A stretch of 64,000 bases of DNA. Source: Rhodovibrionaceae bacterium (GTDB lineage Bacteria; Pseudomonadota; Alphaproteobacteria; Kiloniellales; DSM-21159). Shown here in pieces: positions 42,701 through 50,944 of the stretch (its first letter is position 1; the number at the start of each line of letters is the position of its first letter). The stretch is from NCBI GenBank assembly GCA_028279885.1, contig JANQMX010000066.1:1-64000 (forward strand), written 5' to 3'. Both the position numbers and the translations under genes were made by a program. A model generated the notes under the pieces. The model saw nothing but the letters and a program-made list of their open reading frames with translations, did no database searches and was not told where the DNA came from.

Positions 42701-43523
42701 CTACAGCAACAGCTTCTTATAGTCGCCCTTGATGTACCGGACGCCGCGCCGGTAGCTGCGGATCGTGCGGTTCTTCAGGGCTGCGTTCGGATTAGTCCAG
42801 TCCTCGTCAACCCGTTCATCCCCATGAATGAACCGCGCGATCTCCTGAAACGTCCATCGTCTCCGCCGCAAATCGACCGCGATCAAAGCGTCGCGATGGC
42901 GCATCGCCTCGACCGTCCAGCCGCCTGTGCCACCGCCGATCCGTCTTCTGCGGTAGACATCCGCCATCGCTTTCAGGAGCTTCAGCCGGCTTTCAATCTC
43001 CGGAAACGTATCGACCGCAAGCTCGATGGAAAACGGATCGACGCGAAGGTCCGCGCCCCGGCAGAGCACTTGAATCACGTGGCGCTTGGCGCGCAAAAGT
43101 AGATGCTGCTCGCCGTCGGCGGTCTTCAGCACCGTGCGTTCGCAGCGCAGTTCGCCGAGCGAAATGATGCTTCCGAACCCGGGGTCTTTGCGCGTGCGCA
43201 CATAGGCTCGCAAGACGCGCGCAAAGGCATCCGGACACCAGAACACGTTCGCCGTTAAACCGTTCTCGTCCGGATCGACGAAAGGTACACATGCCCCAGG
43301 CTTCGGCGCGCACAAAGCGGCGCCGCGCCCGGAGCATGGTCGTTCCGTCAAGCAAGGAGACAGGTTTCGGCCGCCCAGCCGTCGAGTTTCGCCAATCCGT
43401 TCCGTAATCCGGACTTCGCCTCAGATACTCCCACGCCATGCGCGAGCGCGTCAGGAACCGGACATAATCGTAATCGGAAAGGCGCTGGGGGCCTGATGTT
43501 GCATGCGTGTCGTATGCTGCCAT
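42701..43523 (-). pseudogene. DUF6499-DUF2285 regulator split by a frameshift
   Basis: The N-terminal part starts at 43523 (YDYVRFLTRSRMAWEYLRRS, a DUF6499-type segment). The DUF2285 part lies in another frame ending at 42701 (VFWCPDAFARVLRAYV; RSYRRGVRYIKGDYKKLL). The two frames meet at a G4 run (43294-43297 on the plus strand). Removing one base restores a continuous protein of about 270 residues through EAWACVPFVDPDENG. Related proteins regulate transfer in alphaproteobacterial ICEs. The shift is either a true mutation or a sequencing error. Confidence 0.7.
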
Positions 43524-43797
43524 CCGTCGCTCCTTTCGGCAGAACGGCGGCGGCTGTCGCTTCTAGCGACGTGCGATCACCCAAGCCCCTTTTTTCTTTC
43601 CATCATTATCCGGGCTGGCGCTCCAGCTGCCGTCATATCGATCCGCTGCAAACGGCGGATCGTGCTTCATTTTGACATTGAGCCGTCAAGCATTCGTTAA
43701 GATTTAGGACCGTTTTCTAGTAAAGAGAGCGTATAAGTTGTGGACTCTACCAGTATAGAGCCCCCGCGCCGAAGGCGCGGGGGTTGTCGCTTTCACC
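43524..43797. other. Intergenic region with terminator hairpin
   Basis: Apart from the hairpin at 43761-43783 and the probable promoter of the DUF2285 gene on the minus strand, this stretch is AT-richer than its neighbours and shows no gene. Confidence 0.5.
43761..43783. terminator. GC-rich hairpin, copy 1
   Basis: CCCCCGCGCC pairs perfectly with GGCGCGGGGG around GAA. It stands after the DUF736 gene on the minus strand and is nearly identical to the hairpin at 44741-44763, so both may be terminators of the same family. There is no long T tract. Confidence 0.6.
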
Positions 43798-44127
43798 CTA
43801 CCCCAGGGGGTTCCAGAGGATCGCCATGACGTCGTCTTCGTCCTGTCCTGCGGCCCGGCCGAGATTGGCGTAGAGCTTATGCGACCCGAATTCCGGAGCC
43901 GCGAAAGTCAGCGACACATAGGGCCTGCCGCTGGTTTTGCCGACGCGGTTCCAACCGCCACCGATCTCCACCCGGTCCTCCGTGTAGACCCGAAAATCGG
44001 GCTGCATGTCGGTCTCTTTCGTCCGGTTGGGGACGATGCGGATGCGTTTCTTGAGGCTCATCGTCGAAAGCGTGCCTTCATATCCGCCGGTCTCTGTTTT
44101 CGTTACATATCCAAGTGCTTGCGCCAT
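43798..44127 (-). CDS. DUF736 family protein, second copy
   Basis: This 109-aa protein has the family features (LGYVTKTETGGYEGTLST; DFRVYTEDRVEIGGGWN; AAPEFGSHKLYANLGRA). I chose the ATG at 44127 because it gives the normal length; the open frame continues upstream through GC-rich shadow sequence. Gene order DUF736-parB-ardC is usual in these elements. GC-rich hairpins of the same type flank it. Confidence 0.85.
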   Translation of the reverse strand: MAQALGYVTKTETGGYEGTLSTMSLKKRIRIVPNRTKETDMQPDFRVYTEDRVEIGGGWNRVGKTSGRPYVSLTFAAPEFGSHKLYANLGRAAGQDEDDVMAILWNPLG

Positions 44128-44247
44128 CTTTCTGTCTCCTGTTGGCTGTCGTGGAGCGCCCATCGCCCTGCTGACGCGGGACCGACCATGGCGGGCGGCG
44201 GGTGTCTGAACCCGACAGGGCCGAAGCGCAGCGGAGGACCGCCGGGG

Positions 44248-44309
44248 CGCGCTTTTTTGGACGCGAAGCGTCATGCGCGAGGAGGCCAAAGGCCGGGGAA
44301 AAAAGCGCG
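44248..44309. other. Nested three-stem structure
   Basis: CGCGCTTTTTT (44248-44258) pairs exactly with AAAAAAGCGCG (44299-44309). Inside are two perfect small hairpins, GACGC-GAA-GCGTC and GGCC-AAA-GGCC. An 11-bp outer stem holding two inner hairpins is a three-way-junction shape, as in structured RNAs or single-strand DNA sites. No known family is recognised. Confidence 0.65.
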
Positions 44310-44740
44310 ACACAGCGGTTTCGGACACCCGTCGTTCGCCATAGGTCCATTGAGCAGAAGCAGGGCTATGGGCGTTTCGCACGCCATCGATCAGGACGGA
44401 CATGGCGCGCGCGGCTTGCGATTCTGTGGCGTGGAGAGACCGTCTGTGCGAGCCTTGGACCTCGCTTTCGATGAGCCGGTTTGGCAACTCCGCCGTCGTC
44501 TCTGCGGGACCGGACACCGATCATCCGCCTGCCGATTTTCCATCGCTACACCACTGGCCGGACGTCAAAGACGGCTGGAACCGGGTCGGGATCGACTGCG
44601 CGAGACCTTGTCCGTCTGCTGATCCGCGCGGCTCCGGAGTTCGGGTTTCATCTGCGCCGCGCCGATTGACCGGGCGCCCGGGATGCGCGCGACGCCACCC
44701 ATGGCGATCCCAGCATCCGCCTTGGCTGCTCAAAAGCGAA

Positions 44741-44763
44741 ACCCCGCGCCCTCGGCGCGGGGG
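44741..44763 (-). terminator. GC-rich hairpin, copy 2 (parB terminator)
   Basis: CCCCGCGCC and GGCGCGGGG pair around CTC. On the minus strand the stem is followed by TTTCGCTTTTG, so it can end the parB transcript about 90 bases after its stop. It is a near copy of the hairpin at 43761-43783. Confidence 0.7.
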
Positions 44764-44852
44764 TTGATAGAGGGGTGATCTTGTGGAAGACGCCGGACCG
44801 TGGTCGCGGCCCTCCCGTTCGGGTGAGAGGGCCGCGCCCCGTTCCGCCGATT

Positions 44853-46583
44853 TCAGGACATGAGCGATTTGATGCGGGCCGTGTTGTCGCTCAGCCGACC
44901 GCCGCCCCGCTTGGTGTAGGCTCGGAACGGGAACGCCATATAGTGCGGCAGCCAGCCCTCGGCCTTTTTACGGCCGTCGCCGGTCATGAAGTCTCGGACG
45001 ATCTTCTTCTGAACCTTGGTGGTGGCGGTGACATTGGCGTCGGCGACGCGCTTGCCGCCGATATGGCGCACCATGGCGTTGACGGCCTCCTTGTCGCGGA
45101 GAAGGTCGAAAAAGGCGTCGTCCGCCTCCCAGTACTCGCACATGTCGACCTTGAGATGGATCCCGAGCGCCTCGACCACGGCGGTCCCCGCCTGCACGGT
45201 TTCAGCCATGACGATGACGAGGACGCACATCACCTCGTCGTCGGAAAGGCTTAACAGCTTGGCAAAAAGCTCGACCACGCGATAGTCGTCGCCATTCGAC
45301 CGAACGACAGAGTGTCCGTGCGCGGGCAGTCCGAGAAGGGTCAGAACCGCCTTGCGTTCCTCGGCAAACGCGATCTCGGCCTTGGACTTGGCAACGCTTT
45401 CGGCGGTTTCTTCCTTACGCGCTGCTTGGCTGTCGGGCTTGGTCTGCCAAAGTGCGGAGCCGCCGATGGCGTGCGCCACCATGAGCCGGAGCGCGACGCC
45501 CGGATGGCTCAAAAGCGCATGGCGCGCTGCGGCGTGACGGTGAAGCTCGACATAGTTCTGCGCCGGATTGGTGAGTTCGGGTCGGACCGGCTTGTCGCCC
45601 ACTTCGGTCGCGTCCGCGTCGCCTTTCGGCGTCTTCGCGCGGCGCTTCGCCTTCGCTTCCTTGCTCGTGAGCCAACCCTCATGGGCCTCGACTTCGCCGC
45701 TGTGGGACACGGTGATATAGACGCGACCGCCGTCTTTCTTCGGCGTCTTTTCATGCTCCCAAGAGCAAAACCGCCGTCCCGTCTCAAGGATTTCCACGTC
45801 GGCCCAGCCGCCTGCCAACAGCGCGTCGCGCTTGGCGGCGATGGCGGCGTTCTGCAAGGACCAGAACTGATCGGCGTCGGTGAAATAGCTGTCGTCGCCA
45901 AACAGATCGGAGACCGTCTGGCCCTTATAGGCGTCGAGGGGAAACAGCGCGGCGGTCGTCGCGATCTGCTGGCCGCCGAATAGCCATTGCTTTAACTGCT
46001 GGCCGCGCGGGGCGCGTTCCTTGCGGCTGTTAAACAGTTTCAGCCAGTCGCGTTGCTGGCGCTGCGTTGCCATCGTCAGATGGCGGACAGTCGTGGCGTC
46101 GATGGCATCCTTGCGATAGGCGTCCCTGATCTTCGGGAGAAGGTCGCCGAGCGCAAGGCGGCGTCTGACCATCAATTCGGTGATGCCGAAGGTCACGGCA
46201 ATGTCCTCGACCGACTTGCCTTCCTTGGTCAGTCGGACAAAGGTTTCATATTGCGTCATCTCGTCGGGATCGAGCCGGGCTAGATTTTCGAGCATGGAGG
46301 CTTCAAGCGCCGCTGCGTCGTCGCCCGGTTCCATGATCGCGCATGGCAGCGGCTCGATCTCGCCGCCGTCTTCTTCGGCGCGTTTCGCCGCGAAATAGCG
46401 TCGCCGTCCAGCCACGATCTCGAAGCTCTCGCCGTCGCCATTGGGACGCACCAAGAGCGGCACGAGAACGCCCCGTGCCTTTACGCTCGGCAGGATGTCG
46501 GAAACATCCGGCGCGGCCTTGGCGTGGCGCATGTTAATGGTGGCGTCTTTCAGCTTGCTGAGTTCAATGTGTTGGAGTTGCAT
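44853..46583 (-). CDS. parB: ParB/RepB-family partition protein
   Basis: This 576-aa protein has a ParB N-terminal nuclease/CTPase-like domain (VPLLVRPNGDGESFEIVAGR, then LENLARLDPDEMTQYETFVR), and a KorB-like HTH region (SVEDIAVTFGITELMVRRRL). The long C-terminal part is typical of the ICE/plasmid form. ParB-like proteins of this group aid maintenance of the element or regulate transfer. No parA is present in the window. I chose the ATG at 46583, the conserved start (MQLQHIELSKLKDATINMRH). Confidence 0.9.
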   Translation of the reverse strand: MQLQHIELSKLKDATINMRHAKAAPDVSDILPSVKARGVLVPLLVRPNGDGESFEIVAGRRRYFAAKRAEEDGGEIEPLPCAIMEPGDDAAALEASMLENLARLDPDEMTQYETFVRLTKEGKSVEDIAVTFGITELMVRRRLALGDLLPKIRDAYRKDAIDATTVRHLTMATQRQQRDWLKLFNSRKERAPRGQQLKQWLFGGQQIATTAALFPLDAYKGQTVSDLFGDDSYFTDADQFWSLQNAAIAAKRDALLAGGWADVEILETGRRFCSWEHEKTPKKDGGRVYITVSHSGEVEAHEGWLTSKEAKAKRRAKTPKGDADATEVGDKPVRPELTNPAQNYVELHRHAAARHALLSHPGVALRLMVAHAIGGSALWQTKPDSQAARKEETAESVAKSKAEIAFAEERKAVLTLLGLPAHGHSVVRSNGDDYRVVELFAKLLSLSDDEVMCVLVIVMAETVQAGTAVVEALGIHLKVDMCEYWEADDAFFDLLRDKEAVNAMVRHIGGKRVADANVTATTKVQKKIVRDFMTGDGRKKAEGWLPHYMAFPFRAYTKRGGGRLSDNTARIKSLMS

Positions 46584-46614
46584 GGGTCTGCTCCTTCTAT
46601 GTAAGGGGTGAAGA

Positions 46615-46651
46615 CCCCTCCCGGAGCATCTTGCTGGAAGCTCGGGAGGGG
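46615..46651. other. Hairpin between ardC and parB
   Basis: CCCCTCCCGGAGC and GCTCGGGAGGGG pair with one bulge around 12 bases. It lies in the 90-base gap between the ardC stop and parB start and is followed on the minus strand by a second small stem (GGGGTCTTCACCCC). It may reduce read-through or stabilise one message. Confidence 0.55.
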
Positions 46652-46673
46652 CCGGTTTCATGGTCGTGGGTCA

Positions 46674-47633
46674 TCATGCCGCCGCGTCTGTGGCGACGTC
46701 GCCAAAGGCGAGAATGAAGTCGGCGGCTTTGGAGGCGTGGCTCGCCGCGCGGAAGATGGCGCGGTTGTCCTCTCTCAGAACCTCAAGCCATGAGCCGATA
46801 TAGTCCGTATGCCGCACAGTCGGCGCAATTCCGAGGCTCGCGCAGACAAAGGCGGTCGCCATCTCCGCGACCAGTTCCTCGCGGGCATAGGGCTTCGATC
46901 CGAAGGAATGGGACAGGTCGCGGGCAAGCCGGGTCTTGTGCCCGGTCCAGTGGCCAAGCTCGTGAAAGCAAGTGCGGTAGTAATTGATCTGCTCAAAGAA
47001 GGCCGGTTGCGGCGGGACGCGAATGAAATCTTCGGACGGCACGTAAAACGCCTTGATCCCGCCGACGCGGAAGTCAGCGCCCGTCGCCTCGATCAAGCAT
47101 TCGGCGTGCGGAATGATCTTGGCTTTCGGCAAAGGGGCCGCGCCTTGATAGGCGTCTTCCGGCAGGCCCTCGCACTGCTCGACGTTAAAGAGGGTGAAGC
47201 GTTTCAGGAACGGGACGCGGCCCGGCTCCTCGCCGTCCCGCGCGGCGCGCTCGCGTTCGGTCTTGGGAACGAAGGTATCGGCGTGACAGGCGGTGACGCC
47301 GCGTTCGCCCTTCATGACGTTCCCGCCCATCTCTTGGGCTTGGCGGTAGGTCAGCCATGTCTGGGTGGAGAAGCCCGCACGGACAACGTGATGCCACAGG
47401 ATCAGGATGTTGACGCCTGAATAGGTCCGGCCCGTATGGGCGTTCTTGGGCAGGCCAAGTCCCGCCTTGGCGTCGGGGGTTCCCCAAGGCTGCGCCCATG
47501 GGACGCGGCCTTCTTCAAGCTCGGCGACGATACGGGCGGTCACCTCGTCATAGAGGTTGGGCTTCCCCGCGCCTTTGGCGCGGAACCTCCCGCGCTTTCC
47601 GCTGGCTCTGTGGTTGGCGGTTTCTGGCGTCAT
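46674..47633 (-). CDS. ardC: ArdC-family antirestriction protein
   Basis: This 319-aa protein has the N-terminal ssDNA-binding ArdC domain (LYDEVTARIVAELEEGRVPW; YSGVNILILWHH) and a C-terminal metallopeptidase-like domain with FHELGHWTGH, giving zinc ligands His224 and His228 and catalytic Glu225, then REELVAEM. ArdC proteins protect incoming single-stranded DNA against restriction. The gene lies upstream of parB in the same direction. A highly structured region (47849-48000) lies before it. Confidence 0.9.
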   Translation of the reverse strand: MTPETANHRASGKRGRFRAKGAGKPNLYDEVTARIVAELEEGRVPWAQPWGTPDAKAGLGLPKNAHTGRTYSGVNILILWHHVVRAGFSTQTWLTYRQAQEMGGNVMKGERGVTACHADTFVPKTERERAARDGEEPGRVPFLKRFTLFNVEQCEGLPEDAYQGAAPLPKAKIIPHAECLIEATGADFRVGGIKAFYVPSEDFIRVPPQPAFFEQINYYRTCFHELGHWTGHKTRLARDLSHSFGSKPYAREELVAEMATAFVCASLGIAPTVRHTDYIGSWLEVLREDNRAIFRAASHASKAADFILAFGDVATDAAA

Positions 47634-48122
47634 CGGTTGCGGCTCCCTCTGGTCCTCTGCGCGCGCCTTTCCCCGGAAGGGGGGCGGGCGGTAAGCGACC
47701 GGGAGCCTCGCCGGGTCAGGCGGGACGCAACTGTCTTGGTAGGACGAAAAAGGCGGACTTAGACGGACACTGAGCCAAGGCGGTTGCGGGCCGCCCCGGC
47801 GGGGCTACAAGGGAGTGTCCGTCCGCCCCCCGCACCGGGAAAGGCCACAAAAAAAGTCGCCGCCCGTCAGGGCGGCGTCCTTCTCCCGAACCGCAGGTTC
47901 GGGCCGCGCCAGGGATGGAAGCCCGAAGGGCCGAGACCCGCGTAGCGGGGCTCGGTTCACGACAGCCCGGCCGCCGGCCTGAAGGGCCGGCGGGGCGCCC
48001 GAATGGCGCTTGCTCAAAGAAAGCGTGTCGAAAACCGTCGGATAACCATCAAGCAACCTGTGCATGACTTGCTTTCGCAAGCCGAACTAACGGCTATCCA
48101 GAGGATTACCTGACGGGCGCCA
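47634..48122. other. Gene-free leader region of ardC
   Basis: This 489-base stretch has no gene. It contains the five-hairpin array at 47849-48000, a small hairpin at 48063-48085 (CTTGCTTTCGCAAG) and probably the ardC promoter in 47640-47840. Confidence 0.65.
47849..48000 (-). ncRNA. Candidate structured RNA: five hairpins and a terminator
   Basis: Reading the minus strand there are five stems in a row: CCGCCGGCC/GGCCGGCGG, CCGAG-x-CCCGC/GCGGG-x-CTCGG, GCCC-GAA-GGGC, CCCGAACC/GGTTCGGG and CGCCGCCC/GGGCGGCG. The last stem is followed by seven T, a strong rho-independent terminator at 47877-47851. The terminator lies more than 200 bases before ardC, so the hairpins would form a separate small RNA or an attenuated leader. 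On single-stranded DNA the array could also serve as a fold-back promoter for early ardC expression. The family is not recognised. Confidence 0.6.
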
Positions 48123-48677
48123 TCACAGCTTGGAGACTTCCTTTCTGGACAGATGCTCATTGCGTCCCCACTCAAGGATAAGTTGATGGTAGGTCACAGG
48201 AACAACGCCAGCTTGGATCATTCGAGTTACCGCCGTTTCGTGATCCGTCACAGTTTTGCCAAAGGAAGCATCGCACACGATGTAAGTATCATACCCTTCC
48301 CGAAGAGCGCTTAGAGCAGCAAACGTAACGGCCCCCTCCGTATAACCGCCTGCAAGAACAAGCCGATGCCTCTCCATCGAAGCAATTGCCTGGGTCAATT
48401 TTTCATCCTCCCAAGGATTTAAGACGCCACGTGTGACCGAGTTGGCATCTGAGAAAGGTAGAGCCGGAGACGCATGTCTTTTGAGATCGTTTTTGGAGTC
48501 ATCGAGCACTGTAGCGAGAACCGGCACATTCCGTTCTACGGCGAATTCTGCAAGAGCGGACCACTTGTCTTTAAGCGTTTGCACATCGCTGGGGCAAAGA
48601 TTCGATATCAATTCGATTTGGCAATCAATAAATGCAAGAACGGTGTCTTCTGTTGAGATGAGAATTTGGTTTGCCAT
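48123..48677 (-). CDS. Isochorismatase-like (YcaC-type) protein lacking catalytic Cys
   Basis: This 184-aa protein aligns by eye with YcaC-type cysteine hydrolases: AFIDCQ with Asp18, LNPWEDEKL and LVLAGGYTEGAVTFAALSAL. In the family the nucleophile Cys stands in TEVCV; here the segment is TEGAV, so the Cys is replaced by Ala116. The normal hydrolase reaction should be lost. It may bind a ligand without turnover. It follows an epimerase gene on the same strand, 85 bases apart, in a cargo region. Confidence 0.75.
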   Translation of the reverse strand: MANQILISTEDTVLAFIDCQIELISNLCPSDVQTLKDKWSALAEFAVERNVPVLATVLDDSKNDLKRHASPALPFSDANSVTRGVLNPWEDEKLTQAIASMERHRLVLAGGYTEGAVTFAALSALREGYDTYIVCDASFGKTVTDHETAVTRMIQAGVVPVTYHQLILEWGRNEHLSRKEVSKL

Positions 48678-48762
48678 CTCGGCTCCTTGATGCCGCTATG
48701 AGCCAGAAACCCTCCGTTCTTCAAATCTTATCGGTCTCACGCGCGGACGGGCTGCACGATTG

Positions 48763-49746
48763 TCAATCAACTGGGTACGGCCCATCGGAAAATGTTTCCG
48801 TATGGTAACCCTTCACACCAACGGCCCGTGCAAGGTCGCTTCCGATCGACTGCGCAGCGGCAAGTTGCGCGAGGATTCTCTTGAATGTGAACCTTGGCGA
48901 CCACTGCAGGTCCGTTTCAGCCCGAGCGCTCACATATACCCGATCAAGGGTCGGAAACATCCGGAAGCCGCGGGTTCGATAGATCTCTTGATAATCGTCA
49001 AACAGCTCCGCAACTGCCGCATCCGGATTGTCCCTCAGCATTGGTAGGTGGTCACGGCTAAACGGCGTTGTAGCACTGACGATGTATCGCCCAAAACCCA
49101 AGCCCGCAGCGCGCTCCAAAGCCGCCAGGTGCGCGCTCGCGGCATCCTCAAGGTCTACTCTGCGGAACAGGAACTCATTGGCTTTGGCGTTTTCGTCCTC
49201 ATAGACTTGGCGGATTTCTTTGCTGTCGTCTTCTTCTGGAAAGAACCGCGATGTGCGCAGAATGATGCAGTTCAGCGCATACCTCCGGTGAAACAGCTCG
49301 CAAAGGTCTTCGGCGCTAGTTTTCGTCACGCCGTAGATGTTCTTCGGGACTGATCGAATAGTCTCATCAACCCACGCAGCCGGCTCGCCTGGTGGGGGCG
49401 TCAATGCCGCGCCAAAAGCGCTGGTCGTGCTGGTGAACACGAACGCCGCCACATTGCCTCGCACAGCCTCCTCCAAGAGATTGAGTGTGCCGGAGATGTT
49501 GGTCTCAACAAATTGCTGCTTGCTATGGGTGGCGACGTGCGGCTTGTGTAGCGACGCGGTATGAAGCACGGCGTCGATGCTCTCCATCGCCTGCTCCACG
49601 AACGCTCTGTCCGATATAGATCCTACGCAATCGGTGAAGGCACCTTGGGTTACGTCGATGCCGCGGGCATCGTGCGAGGAGGCTCGCAGCATCCGCATAA
49701 GAGCTTCGCCAAGATGCCCCGAACTTCCTGTAACCAGTATTTTCAC
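48763..49746 (-). CDS. NAD-dependent epimerase/dehydratase (extended SDR)
   Basis: This 327-aa protein has the Rossmann motif TGSSGHLG at 7-14, an active-site pattern with FTSTTSAFG and Tyr-Lys in IYGVTKTSAEDL, and GRYIVSATTPFS later. Extended SDRs epimerise, reduce or dehydrate nucleotide sugars; the substrate cannot be named. It is transcribed away from an XRE regulator with which it shares a 263-bp region. Confidence 0.85.
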   Translation of the reverse strand: MKILVTGSSGHLGEALMRMLRASSHDARGIDVTQGAFTDCVGSISDRAFVEQAMESIDAVLHTASLHKPHVATHSKQQFVETNISGTLNLLEEAVRGNVAAFVFTSTTSAFGAALTPPPGEPAAWVDETIRSVPKNIYGVTKTSAEDLCELFHRRYALNCIILRTSRFFPEEDDSKEIRQVYEDENAKANEFLFRRVDLEDAASAHLAALERAAGLGFGRYIVSATTPFSRDHLPMLRDNPDAAVAELFDDYQEIYRTRGFRMFPTLDRVYVSARAETDLQWSPRFTFKRILAQLAAAQSIGSDLARAVGVKGYHTETFSDGPYPVD

Positions 49747-49964
49747 TCAAATGCTCCCAGATCGAGCCGCAGCAGCGCGGATGCCGCGAAAACGATCCAG
49801 ATGCGGCCATAGGCAGTTCCAATCCGTCCACCATCGAATGCGCCACCGCTATGACCGTGATCCACGCTTGGAGCGGCAGTCAACATACATGCTGAGCAGT
49901 CTCGATACGAAAACGCTCATGATGTCATAGTCGTATCTAATGTTGTTGGTGCTTGTTATGCACG

Positions 49965-49977
49965 GAATAAAGTATTC
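49965..49977. promoter_or_regulatory. Small palindrome in a divergent promoter region
   Basis: GAATA-AAG-TATTC lies 33 bases before the XRE start and is AT-rich like its surroundings. The position suits an operator for the XRE protein, controlling itself and the epimerase gene. The other 250 bases between 49747 and 50009 hold no gene. Confidence 0.45.
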
Positions 49978-50009
49978 TGGCGGCGATTTGTGCCTTTGAG
50001 GACGGGCTT

Positions 50010-50582
50010 ATGGCCAAGAATGAGATAGACGGTGATCGGGTGGCTTCCATTGGCCACACTCTCAGACAGTGGAGGGCCATTCGGCGCTACAAGCAGACCT
50101 ATGTCGCGGAGCTGCTGAAAGTCTCGCAGGCAACCGTTTCCCGTTGGGAGAACGGGTACATTGTGCCGGACTCAGATGAACGCAAAGCGATCGAGCAGCT
50201 TCTGGCAACTCGGCTGGACAACCAGGGCGACCGAGAACTCGCCCGCCTCATAGAAAGCTCCACTCTCTCCTTACATCTCGTCTGCGACTTGACGCATCGG
50301 TTTCTCGTGTGCTCCGCCCCTCGGTCCAGAGAGTTCCATGTCGAAACCAACGAGTTGATTGGAGAGTCTCTCTGGCAATGTGCATCGGAAGAAATTTGCG
50401 AAGCGGAAGCGCAACTCGAAAGCATCGGATGGTACGAAAAGCCGGGCGCGGTTTTCGACGGTAAGACAAGCGAGCGGCAAGGCCCCATCATCGACATTAC
50501 GCCGAGCCGGTTCCGTTGGACGAGATTGCAGCTTTCGGATGGGAGCTTCGCGCGCCTCGTGGAAACAATCGCAGTGGCGTAA
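50010..50582 (+). CDS. XRE-family regulator with C-terminal sensor-like domain
   Basis: This 190-aa protein has an N-terminal HTH (LRQWRAIRRYKQTYVAELL; SQATVSRWENGYIVPDSDER) and a C-terminal part (LSLHLVCDLTHRFLVCS; RFRWTRLQLSDGSFARLVE) that resembles a small PAS-like domain, by shape only. It probably controls the divergent epimerase-hydrolase pair. GAGGA precedes the ATG. Confidence 0.8.
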   Translation: MAKNEIDGDRVASIGHTLRQWRAIRRYKQTYVAELLKVSQATVSRWENGYIVPDSDERKAIEQLLATRLDNQGDRELARLIESSTLSLHLVCDLTHRFLVCSAPRSREFHVETNELIGESLWQCASEEICEAEAQLESIGWYEKPGAVFDGKTSERQGPIIDITPSRFRWTRLQLSDGSFARLVETIAVA

Positions 50583-50752
50583 CGGTGCGCGTTGTTCCTT
50601 GACGGACCTGCCATCTCGATAGAAATCCATACCCCAAGCTGTCCAAAGTGAGGCACCGTGGGCCAATTGCGCCCAAATAACCAAGGCAAACTTGGACGAC
50701 CTTTCCGAACAGAACCTAACGGAATCCAAGCTGGACCGTCATTGTATCGGCC

Positions 50753-50944
50753 ATGATGGTGAAGAACGGTCCTTACCTGCCCAAACAAAAGAAAGATTGC
50801 CAAAAGTCGCATTCTGTATCCGAAGCGACGCCTATCGATATCAGGCTTCGTGGGATCGTGCGGGCAATGGCACGGCATGCCGCTAGGGAGCACTACAAGC
50901 AGTCTTGTTTAGAGGCCGAAAAGGATTCAGACTCGGGGAGTTAG
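50753..50944 (+). CDS. Small protein preceding the recombinase, 63 aa
   Basis: The TAG at 50942-50944 is directly followed by the recombinase ATG. The C-terminal half (RLRGIVRAMARHAAREHYKQ) is a basic helix of the sort I recall from small genes directly before such recombinases. It may be a directionality or expression-coupling factor. The N-terminal start is uncertain; two ATGs lie at 50753 and 50756. Confidence 0.6.
   Translation: MMVKNGPYLPKQKKDCQKSHSVSEATPIDIRLRGIVRAMARHAAREHYKQSCLEAEKDSDSGS

Larger units (their letters stand above)
44128..44852. other. Long structured intergenic region upstream of DUF736
   Basis: This 725-base stretch has no credible gene on either strand; its open frames are compositional. 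It contains a nested stem structure (44248-44309) and a terminator hairpin (44741-44763). It probably holds the minus-strand promoter of the DUF736 gene and may encode a regulatory RNA. Confidence 0.6.

Noticed and set aside
43798-44517. Longer form of the second DUF736 protein starting at 44517
   Set aside because: The extra 130 residues are compositional; the family length and start match the ATG at 44127.
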